Below are positions 24,391 to 31,189 of a stretch of DNA of 64,000 nucleotides, in pieces (within the stretch, counting starts at the first letter, position 1; every line of letters begins with the position of its first letter). Source of the stretch: Terriglobia bacterium (GTDB taxonomy: Bacteria; Acidobacteriota; Terriglobia; Terriglobales; Acidobacteriaceae). The notes under the pieces are model-generated. The model was not told the DNA's origin. It did not search any database and saw only the letters and a program-made list of their open reading frames with translations. Where the stretch lies: NCBI GenBank assembly GCA_020073565.1, contig JAIQEY010000021.1, forward strand, positions 30,013-94,012. The letters are read 5' to 3'. The position numbers and the translations under genes are program-made.

Positions 24391-26169
24391 ATGCGTACTA
24401 TGAACTGGATCATTCTGGCCCTGCTTGTTGTCACGATGACGGCAGTGGCCCAGCAACCGGCGTCCACGCCGCAGAATTCACAACCGGTTTCGGCAAGCCA
24501 GACCGCGCCGTCCCAGCCCGCCGCGTCGGCAACCCTGGCGCCACCGACCACCATGGATCAGGTAGTCGACCGCGTGATCCTGCGCGAGAAAGACCTGGTA
24601 AAGTTCCTCGCGCCGCGCACGCCGCTGGTCGAGACCTATCTCCAGAACCTGGCGCAAGATGCCCAACTGGGGCCCATCCCGCAGGACGATCGCTACTTCC
24701 TCGGACGCATGGACTTGAGTGAATCCATCGACCGCTCCGACTTCCTGCAAGACGAAAAGGGCAAAGAGGAGGGGATGGAGAAGCGCCTGCTAGGCGGCTT
24801 CACGAAGAAGTTCAAGTTCCAGTACCAGCCGCTGGGCTTTTCGTGGATGATGTTTGCCGACCGCAACGACTTTGACCGCCAGCACTACGATTTCCGCTAC
24901 GTGCGTCGCGAGTTTGTCGGCGATGTTCGCTGCCTGGCGTTCGACGTCACCCCCAGGAAAGACGCGGGACGGGGCCGCTTCCTGGGCCGCATCTGGGTTG
25001 AGGACCAGGACTTCAATATTGTCCGCCTGAACGGAACCTACACCCACGCCAAGCGCAACACGTACTACTTCCACATGGACAGCTGGCGCCTGAACCTGGT
25101 TCAAGGCTATTGGGTACCGGCATACATCTACAGCGAGGAAGGCGACTTCACCGCGGGCAACAAGAACAAGATCGCGTTCAAGGCCCAGACCCGCATGTGG
25201 GGATACAACCTCAAGACCAGCACCGCGAACGATGAACTTACGCAGATCCGGGTGGACAGCGTGAAAGACGACACCCCGGCGGCGCAGGATGCGACTCCGC
25301 TGGCGGCCGAGCGCGAATGGCAGCAGCAGGCCGAAGACAACGTGATCGAACGCCTGGAACGCGCTGGCCTGCTGGCACCGGAAGGCGACTTGGATAAAGT
25401 GCTGCAGACCGTAGTGAACAACATTGAGGTCACCAACAACATCGAACTGCCGCGTCCGGTGCGCACTCGCGTGCTGACGACTTCCCCGCTGGAAACGTTC
25501 AGCGTAGGCAACACCATCGTGATCAGCCGTGGCTTGGTCGACGTGCTTCCCGATGAGGGCAGCCTGGCCATGGTCCTTTCCCACGAACTGGCCCACATCG
25601 TCCTCGGACACAACCTGGGCAGCCAGTACGCTTTCAACGACCGCATGCTGTTCTCCGACGAAGGAACCTACGCCAACCTCGGGTTCAAGCACATTCCTGA
25701 GGAAGAAGCAGCTGCCGACAAAAAAGCCCTCGAGATGCTCAAGAGCTCGCCGTACGCGCAGAAGCTCGACAACGCCGGCCTGTTCATCAGGGTGCTGCAG
25801 GTGCGCGCGCCCCAGTTGGGAGCGCTCTTGCAGGCCCACCTCGGCAATAACATCGCCGACAACGGTACAGTCACGCGCATGGCGCAGTTGGCTAACACCG
25901 CTCCCGCGCTCGACTGGAACAAGCTCGACCAGATCGCGGCCCTGCCCCTGGGCGGACGCGTCAAACTGAATCCCTGGGACAATCACGTAGAGATCGTGAA
26001 GTCACAGCCAGTGGCAATCACTTCAGCCCGTGACAAGATGCCCTTCGAAGTGACGCCATTTTTCCCGCGCCTCACTCGCTACAGCAACACTGCGCCCGCT
26101 GCCAATACCAATGCAGCGGCCGCCAGCGCGGACACAACTGCGAACGCCGCACCAGCCCCGACGAATTAG
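24391..26169 (+). CDS. Secreted M48-family zinc metalloprotease
   Basis: 592 residues. Signal peptide MRTMNWIILALLVVTMTAVAQ. A long N-terminal domain of unknown type (about 40-310) is followed by the peptidase: HEXXH as LSHELAHIVLGH and the third zinc ligand in EEEAAADKKALEML. An Ala/Thr/Asn-rich tail ends the chain. It belongs with M48 peptidases such as BepA/LoiP, which act on envelope proteins; the target is not known. ATG 24391 has GGAG nine bases upstream. It forms a probable two-gene operon with the TonB gene and ends before a strong hairpin terminator. Confidence 0.87.
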   Translation: MRTMNWIILALLVVTMTAVAQQPASTPQNSQPVSASQTAPSQPAASATLAPPTTMDQVVDRVILREKDLVKFLAPRTPLVETYLQNLAQDAQLGPIPQDDRYFLGRMDLSESIDRSDFLQDEKGKEEGMEKRLLGGFTKKFKFQYQPLGFSWMMFADRNDFDRQHYDFRYVRREFVGDVRCLAFDVTPRKDAGRGRFLGRIWVEDQDFNIVRLNGTYTHAKRNTYYFHMDSWRLNLVQGYWVPAYIYSEEGDFTAGNKNKIAFKAQTRMWGYNLKTSTANDELTQIRVDSVKDDTPAAQDATPLAAEREWQQQAEDNVIERLERAGLLAPEGDLDKVLQTVVNNIEVTNNIELPRPVRTRVLTTSPLETFSVGNTIVISRGLVDVLPDEGSLAMVLSHELAHIVLGHNLGSQYAFNDRMLFSDEGTYANLGFKHIPEEEAAADKKALEMLKSSPYAQKLDNAGLFIRVLQVRAPQLGALLQAHLGNNIADNGTVTRMAQLANTAPALDWNKLDQIAALPLGGRVKLNPWDNHVEIVKSQPVAITSARDKMPFEVTPFFPRLTRYSNTAPAANTNAAAASADTTANAAPAPTN

Positions 26170-26191
26170 TCGGCTCACAAGTTGATAGAAG

Positions 26192-26234
26192 CACAAGCCG
26201 GGACCGGAAGAAATTCCGGACTTCCCGGCTTGTG
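26192..26234 (+). terminator. Strong hairpin terminator after the M48 gene
   Basis: CACAAGCCGGGA pairs with TCCCGGCTTGTG, and CCGGAA/TTCCGG pairs inside, giving a stem of about 18 bp followed by ACTTTTGG. The T run is short. Because the HAD gene converges here, it may stop transcripts from both sides. Confidence 0.65.
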
Positions 26235-26257
26235 ACTTTTGGGGCGATCTGCCGCAT

Positions 26258-26293
26258 CGGGTGCCCCACCCATCGCGCACTTTGCGATGAGTG
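26258..26293 (-). repeat. CCCAC(T/C)CATCGC hairpin repeat
   Basis: CCCACCCATCGC and GCGATGAGTGGG form a 12-bp stem with one mismatch. 26258-26287 matches 55079-55108 in reverse complement at 28 of 30 positions, so it is a dispersed repeat. Confidence 0.7.
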
Positions 26294-26339
26294 GGTTTCG
26301 ACTCCGCCAGGTTGACAAGGCGTAATCCGTGACGCGGGT

Positions 26340-27044
26340 TCAGAAATGCACCTTCAGATCGGCAAACCGCTCCACCACCAGCAATCGCTGGGATGGCGGC
26401 GCGGTCGCCAGTTCCTCGTGCTCCAGTATCCAGGTGTTATCGTGCGGAACAAACACAGCGTGCAGCCCAGCAGCCAGCGCAGGATTGATATCCGATTTCG
26501 GACTGTTGCCGACCATCCAGGTGGAATCTGCAGCCAGGGCATACTTGGCGATCGCTGAGCGATACATCCCTTCGTCTTTTTCCGGCACGATTTCGACGGC
26601 CGCAAAATATTCTTTCAGTCCCGAGCGCTCGACCTTCCCCGATTGCTCCGCAAAATTTCCCTTGGTCATCATGATCAGATGATGCCGCTCGTTCAGGTAC
26701 TGGAGCGTTTCCGTCACGCCCCCAATCACTTCCACCGGATGATCCGCGATCTGGTGCGCAAAGCTGCGAATGCGCTCATGCAGTTCGGGCGTAACCGCGT
26801 CAACAGAAAGCTTCTCGAAGGTTTCGACCAGCGAATGCGCAAAGCTGTGCAGGCCGTATCCGTGCTGGAGGATCGAGTCGCGCTCCACATCGTTCAGCAC
26901 CAGTCGGACCTGCGCGGGCGTGTACTCGCGATGATCGAGCAACGAAATGAACTTCGCGATCGCGCGCTCAAAGTAGATGTTGTTCTCCCAGAGCGTGTCA
27001 TCAGCATCGATGAGCAGAGTCTGGGCGCCATTCTCTCCCGCCAT
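26340..27044 (-). CDS. HAD-superfamily hydrolase
   Basis: 234 residues. Motif I is LLIDADDTLWENN (nucleophile Asp and general acid Asp), motif II MMTKGN, motif III lysine in VPEKDEGMY and motif IV MVGNSPKSDINPA. A helical cap lies between motifs I and II (about 25-110). Likely a phosphatase for a small metabolite; substrate unknown. ATG 27044 gives a compact start two residues before the hydrolase strand; the frame is open to 27110 but that part overlaps the divergent promoter region. The M49-like peptidase starts 54 bp away on the other strand. Confidence 0.85.
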   Translation of the reverse strand: MAGENGAQTLLIDADDTLWENNIYFERAIAKFISLLDHREYTPAQVRLVLNDVERDSILQHGYGLHSFAHSLVETFEKLSVDAVTPELHERIRSFAHQIADHPVEVIGGVTETLQYLNERHHLIMMTKGNFAEQSGKVERSGLKEYFAAVEIVPEKDEGMYRSAIAKYALAADSTWMVGNSPKSDINPALAAGLHAVFVPHDNTWILEHEELATAPPSQRLLVVERFADLKVHF

Positions 27045-27098
27045 TCTTTTATGATAACGGCTCCGGGCCACATCTCCGCTTTGATAAGATCTAGTTGG

Positions 27099-28817
27099 AT
27101 GAAGACGCATCGGTTCCTATTTCTCATTGTTCTCCCGGTTCTCCTTTTCTCAGCACCAACCACAGCGCAACCGAAGAGGCCCCGTTTGATGATCGGCTCC
27201 GCAGCGAAGGAAGGCGCACCCGCCAACCTGAAAGTTGTGCCAGACCTGGACCAGCGGCTCGCCAAGTTCCGGCGAGTCCACATGCCGTTTCGTACGGCTG
27301 GTCTCAGCGCGCGGGAGCAGCGATTGGTGCGCAAGCTGGTCGAGGCCTGCGGATATCTAGAAAGTATCTACTGGCGTCAAAGCGATCCCGAGGGTCTCAC
27401 CTTGTACCAGTCGCTCGCAGCGGGCACCAGTCCACGCGACGTGAAGCTGCGCACCTATTTGAAAATCAATGCGTCGCGCTTCGACCTGCTGGACAACAAC
27501 AAGCCGTTCGTCGGGACGGACCCAATCCCCCTAGGCCGCGGCTTCTATCCCTCCAACCTGACCCGTGATCAAGTGGAACAATACGTCAAAGAACATCCCG
27601 ACCAGAAAGCAGCGATCTACGATCAGTTTACGATCGTCCGATGGAAAGATGGCCAGCTCGAAGCAGTTCCCTACCACATTTACTACCGGGCGTTTCTCGA
27701 GCCCGCGGCCAAGGCCCTGCGAGCCGCCGCCACGGTCAGTCAGGATGCCGCGTTCGCCAAGTTTTTGCGACTCCGCGCTGACGCCCTTCTCAGCGACGAT
27801 TATTTTCCCAGCGATCTGGCGTGGCTCGAGTTGAAGAATCCCAAGTTCGACATCATCTTCGCGCCCTATGAAACCTATCTCGACAGCTTGCTCGGAGTGA
27901 AGGGCTCGTACGGAGCTGCCGTCCTGGTACGCAACGAACAAGAGAGCAAGAAGCTGGACCTGTTCCAGAAGTATGTGCCTGACATTCAGGATGCACTACC
28001 CCTGGCCGCCGAAGACCGCCCCTCGAAACATGGCCTGGAAACGCCGATGGAGGTCATGGACGCTCCGTTCCGCACCGGCGACCTGACACACGGGTATCAG
28101 GCTGTGGCCGACAACCTGCCCAACGATGCCAGGGTGCACGAACAAAAAGGCAGCAAGAAACTCTTCTTCAAGAATTTCATGGACGCGCGGGTGAACCACG
28201 TCATCGTACCGGTGGCGCGCAAGTTGATGGAGCCAGCGCAGGCCGCGAAAGTCACGGGCGAAGGATATCTGCTAGGCACGATCATGCACGAGATCTGTCA
28301 TGGTCTAGGCCCCGCATTTGCGCGCACGGCAGCAGGCAAGGTAAACATCCGGGAGGCCATCGGCCACCAGTTCAGCGGCCTCGAAGAAGCGAAAGCGGAC
28401 GCAACCGGAATGTTCGCCCTGAAATGGATGGTTGATCACGGCGCGCTTCCCAAAGAAAAGTTGGAAGAGTACTACGCGTCTTACGTCGGTGGTCTGTTCC
28501 GCACTGTCCGCTTCGGAACCGCCGAGGCTCATGGCGAAGCGGAGATGATGGAGTTCAACTATCTCTCCGAACGTGGCGCGGTACGCCGGAATCCCAATGG
28601 ACGCTACGCTATCGACTACGAGAAAATTCCCAGCGCGATTGCCGACCTAACGAAAGAACTGCTCGAAATCGAAGCCACCGGAGACCGCCAGCGCGCCGAG
28701 AACTGGTTCAAGAAGTACGGCCAGATGCCGGAAGAATTGAAGACCTCACTGAAAGCAACCTCCGACATTCCGGTGGATGTGGATCCCGTGTTTTCGTTCA
28801 GCGAGACAGTGAAATAA
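27099..28817 (+). CDS. M49-like (dipeptidyl peptidase III-like) zinc peptidase, exported
   Basis: 572 residues with signal peptide MKTHRFLFLIVLPVLLFSAPTTAQ. The zinc site is MHEICHGLGPAFA plus EEAKADATGMFAL, matching the HExxGH and EECRAE pair of dipeptidyl peptidase III (M49). Here the first motif is a pentapeptide HEICH, as known for the Caldithrix abyssi enzyme (HEISH), not the usual hexapeptide. It should release dipeptides or be a related peptidase acting in the envelope. ATG 27099 is taken because it begins the signal peptide; the open frame upstream runs antisense through the HAD gene. No neighbouring partner gene is evident. Confidence 0.8.
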   Translation: MKTHRFLFLIVLPVLLFSAPTTAQPKRPRLMIGSAAKEGAPANLKVVPDLDQRLAKFRRVHMPFRTAGLSAREQRLVRKLVEACGYLESIYWRQSDPEGLTLYQSLAAGTSPRDVKLRTYLKINASRFDLLDNNKPFVGTDPIPLGRGFYPSNLTRDQVEQYVKEHPDQKAAIYDQFTIVRWKDGQLEAVPYHIYYRAFLEPAAKALRAAATVSQDAAFAKFLRLRADALLSDDYFPSDLAWLELKNPKFDIIFAPYETYLDSLLGVKGSYGAAVLVRNEQESKKLDLFQKYVPDIQDALPLAAEDRPSKHGLETPMEVMDAPFRTGDLTHGYQAVADNLPNDARVHEQKGSKKLFFKNFMDARVNHVIVPVARKLMEPAQAAKVTGEGYLLGTIMHEICHGLGPAFARTAAGKVNIREAIGHQFSGLEEAKADATGMFALKWMVDHGALPKEKLEEYYASYVGGLFRTVRFGTAEAHGEAEMMEFNYLSERGAVRRNPNGRYAIDYEKIPSAIADLTKELLEIEATGDRQRAENWFKKYGQMPEELKTSLKATSDIPVDVDPVFSFSETVK

Positions 28818-28823
28818 GTCGCT

Positions 28824-28849
28824 GTGTGGCGCGGGCATTCCTGCCCGCG
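28824..28849 (+). repeat. 26-bp hairpin repeat, intergenic copy
   Basis: GTGTGGCGCGGGCATT followed by CCTGCCCGCG, starting 7 bp after the M49-like stop codon. Identical over 26 bp to the reverse complement of mutL 8532-8557. GCGGGCA/TGCCCGC stem; no T run follows, so it is not a standard terminator. Confidence 0.85.
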
Positions 28850-28916
28850 AGACCAACGGAGTGACGGGCGGTAGATGAGGAACTGGAGGAACGCTGGAGG
28901 GCTCAGCATCTGCGTC

Positions 28917-28948
28917 GCTAGAAGCTAGTAGCTCGCAACTCGAAGCTC
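28917..28948. repeat. AGCTAGTAGCTCGCAAC-type repeat array
   Basis: CTAGAAGCTAGTAGCTCG and CAACTCGAAGCTCC units directly abut the mqnD stop. Same degenerate family as at 551 and 34245. Confidence 0.55.
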
Positions 28949-28949
28949 C

Positions 28950-29798
28950 CTACACCCACTCCACGCGCGGCGTCTGCGGAATAATCCCGGCCTTGTACCC
29001 CATGTCGAGCAGCCGTCGAACCGCTTCCCGGCCGTCGTCACCGTAGTCGAGCGTGCGCTCGTTTACGTACATGCCGACGAATTTGTCGGCGAGTTGGGTG
29101 TCGAGATCGCGGGCAAACTGCATGGCATAAGCCAGCGCTTCTTCGCGATGGTCAATGGCGTACTGGATGCTGTCCCGCAGGGCCTGAGTCACACTCGTCA
29201 TCATCTCTGCCCCAAGTGAGCGCCGAATGGCATTTCCCCCGAGCGGCAGCGGCAGCCCAGTCACCTTCTGCCACCACCTCCCCAGATCGACCACGCGCTG
29301 CAGTCCGGACTTCGCGTAGGTGAGCTGGCCTTCATGGATGATCAGTCCCGCCTCATGCTTGCCTTCGAGAATCTGCGGGATGATCTGGTCGAAGGGTACG
29401 ACTTCCACTTCAATGCCAGGAGCGAAAAGTTGCAGCGCCAGGTAGGCGGTGGTCAACTTTCCGGGCACGGCAATCTTCTTCCGCTTGACCTCGGTCTGCG
29501 TGAAGGGACGCGTCGAAACGATCATCGGCCCATAGCCGTCGCCCACGCTGCCTCCGCAGGACATCAGCGCATAGTGGTCCTGGATGTAGGGGTAGGCGTG
29601 GAACGAAATTGCGGTAACGTCGTACACGCCTTCCTGGGCCTGGCGGTTCAGGGTTTCGATATCGCACAAGGTATGGCTGAAGCGCAAACCCGGCACACGA
29701 ACTTTGTTCGTGGCCAGACCGTAAAACATGAATGCGTCATCAGAATCCGGGCTGTGCGCCACGGTGATCTCGCGAACTGGGGTTGAGACTGTACTCAT
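28950..29798 (-). CDS. mqnD: 1,4-dihydroxy-6-naphthoate synthase (MqnD)
   Basis: 282 residues from ATG 29798. A periplasmic-binding-protein-like fold with [14 protein letters not shown] at the N-terminus, a [14 protein letters not shown] region and [12 protein letters not shown], and the [10 protein letters not shown] block containing the catalytic-site histidine of MqnD. It converts cyclic dehypoxanthine futalosine to 1,4-dihydroxy-6-naphthoate in the futalosine route to menaquinone. Its ATG overlaps the bioY stop by 4 bp (ATGA), indicating translational coupling. mqnA and mqnC lie at 35.5 and 38.1 kb. Confidence 0.92.
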   Translation of the reverse strand: MSTVSTPVREITVAHSPDSDDAFMFYGLATNKVRVPGLRFSHTLCDIETLNRQAQEGVYDVTAISFHAYPYIQDHYALMSCGGSVGDGYGPMIVSTRPFTQTEVKRKKIAVPGKLTTAYLALQLFAPGIEVEVVPFDQIIPQILEGKHEAGLIIHEGQLTYAKSGLQRVVDLGRWWQKVTGLPLPLGGNAIRRSLGAEMMTSVTQALRDSIQYAIDHREEALAYAMQFARDLDTQLADKFVGMYVNERTLDYGDDGREAVRRLLDMGYKAGIIPQTPRVEWV

Positions 29799-30403
29799 AA
29801 CCTGGGCTTTAGGCTCTCGGCTCTCGGCTCTCGGCTTTCGGAGAACCTCTGATTCCACCGGCTCGCGACGCCCGCGGCCATCAGGATCTTGATAATTTCT
29901 GCGAACACGAACCAGTAAAGTCCGTACTTGATTGCCGTCGATACAGAGTGAGTGAGCGCAGCGAGCCAGGTCAGTCCTCCGATGAAGAGCAGAATCTCAC
30001 CAGCGACGCCCGACAGCACGGCCCAGCCAAATCGGCGCGAGGTGTGCTCGTAAGTCCAGCCAGCAGCAAACGCGACGAATGGGTACGCCATCAGGTAGCC
30101 GCCGGTCGGGCCCAGGATCTGAGCGATCCCGCCGTGCAGAATCGAAGGGGTGAACACCGGCAGCCCGCTCGCGCCTTCGACCAGGTAGAGGGCCAGGGCA
30201 GCAAAACCACGCCGCGATCCGAGCAGCAGTGCAACCACCAATACTCCAAAATTCACCAGCGAGAGCGGAACAGGCGTACCCGGCAGAGGCACGGTGACAT
30301 GAGCACAGAGCGCCACCAGCAGGCTTGCGCCCACGACCACCGCGGCCTGCTTGGTCCATTCCATGGGCTGCGCATCGACAGTTTGGATCGTTACTTTGGC
30401 CAT
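29795..30403 (-). CDS. bioY: BioY biotin transporter
   Basis: 202 residues, about six transmembrane helices. BioY signatures: [54 protein letters not shown]. It is the substrate-binding S-component for biotin uptake; no ECF A or T genes are seen here. AGAGG lies six bases before ATG 30403. The last 13 residues ([13 protein letters not shown]) are encoded by a GGCTCTC tandem repeat (29811-29841) and are probably acquired rather than functional. Overlaps mqnD by 4 bp and is preceded 36 bp upstream by a 46-residue membrane ORF. Confidence 0.9.
   Translation of the reverse strand: MAKVTIQTVDAQPMEWTKQAAVVVGASLLVALCAHVTVPLPGTPVPLSLVNFGVLVVALLLGSRRGFAALALYLVEGASGLPVFTPSILHGGIAQILGPTGGYLMAYPFVAFAAGWTYEHTSRRFGWAVLSGVAGEILLFIGGLTWLAALTHSVSTAIKYGLYWFVFAEIIKILMAAGVASRWNQRFSESREPRAESLKPRL
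29811..29841. repeat. CGGCTCT tandem repeat inside the bioY 3' end
   Basis: AGGCTCTCGGCTCTCGGCTC and further units, a 7-bp period. It encodes the BioY tail just before the bioY/mqnD overlap. Confidence 0.65.
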
Positions 30404-30439
30404 TGCTATCCTCTCTGGATCGACTTCCGGCGGAGACGC

Positions 30440-30580
30440 CTACTCGTCAGAGTCGTCGAACTCCGGTTTCTCGCCCGCCGCGGCGCGCTTCATCTGCCGC
30501 CGGACGCGCAAGTAAAGAGAAACCGCAACCAGGACGACCACTCCCGTACTGACTGCAAGAATCAGAAACCACCAGAGCAT
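30440..30580 (-). CDS. Small single-pass membrane protein (46 aa)
   Basis: Start ATG 30580, stop TAG 30440. Translation begins MLWWFLILAVSTGVVVLVAVSL, then a basic stretch YLRVRRQMKRAA and an acidic tail GEKPEFDDSDE. The N-terminal hydrophobic helix with positive residues after it predicts an inner-membrane protein with its C-terminus in the cytoplasm. Codon composition matches neighbouring genes. It lies 36 bp upstream of bioY on the same strand and is probably in the bioY-mqnD operon. Function unknown. No strong ribosome-binding site. Confidence 0.6.
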   Translation of the reverse strand: MLWWFLILAVSTGVVVLVAVSLYLRVRRQMKRAAAGEKPEFDDSDE

Positions 30581-30665
30581 CCGCACAACGGATTAGCATA
30601 GCAGAAGCGCTGCGTCGAGTTGGAATGACACAGCTCACACTCGCCGGTGACAGGAAGCTTGCTGT

Positions 30666-31127
30666 CTACTTCTTCTTGTCCTTCCCCTGTGTTTTGCGCC
30701 GTTGTTCGGCCATCGCTACCAGGCGATCGAGCCGCTTGCGCGACGTCTTGGAACCAGTGGCTAGCTTCTCGATGTTCGCGAACGCGTCAGGATTCTTGGT
30801 CTTTTTGCGAAACTCTTTGAGGAAAGGATATATCTTCGCAAAGAAAAAGAACATTTCTCCGCTGCAACCGGGCTGCAGGAAGAGTTCTTCGTTGAGCGCG
30901 CCATGCAGCACCAGGGACGCAGCCATATCCCAATAGCCGCCCACCTGGCGCATCCACGCATTTTCCTGACTGGGAAAGGAATTGACTACTTTGATGAACT
31001 CGTCAGCATTCTTCGGCCAGAATTCAACGGTCGCCCATCGTCTCGCCTTGCGCATCTCCGCTTCGCGACGGAGGTCGTAAAGTTTAAGAACCAGATGTGC
31101 ATCATCAGCGGTTGCCTTCTTCGCCAT
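30666..31127 (-). CDS. Hypothetical cytoplasmic protein
   Basis: 153 residues, highly helical, without signal or transmembrane segments. It begins MAKKATADDAHLVLKLYDLRREAEMRKARRW and includes QVGGYWDMAASLVLHGALNEELFLQPGCSGEMFFFFAKIYPFL, which looks like a buried, possibly ligand-binding core. The C-terminus is Lys/Arg-rich (SKTSRKRLDRLVAMAEQRRKTQGKDKKK). I recognise no family. The conserved-looking core and good length argue that it is real. It lies 62 bp downstream of topA on the same strand. Confidence 0.65.
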   Translation of the reverse strand: MAKKATADDAHLVLKLYDLRREAEMRKARRWATVEFWPKNADEFIKVVNSFPSQENAWMRQVGGYWDMAASLVLHGALNEELFLQPGCSGEMFFFFAKIYPFLKEFRKKTKNPDAFANIEKLATGSKTSRKRLDRLVAMAEQRRKTQGKDKKK

Positions 31128-31189
31128 GATCTCGCCTCGTCAAGAAAAGTTGTGACGCTGAATGCTCTGCCCCGGGACGCGGCCTCCAG

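Noticed and set aside
24790..25986. A 398-codon leftward frame opposite the M48 protease
   Set aside because: Antisense reading of a GC-rich gene; no domain pattern, no start context, and the M48 frame has HELAH and a signal peptide.
26643..27098. N-terminal extension of the M49-like peptidase to 26643
   Set aside because: Runs antisense through the HAD hydrolase gene; the signal peptide starts cleanly at 27099.
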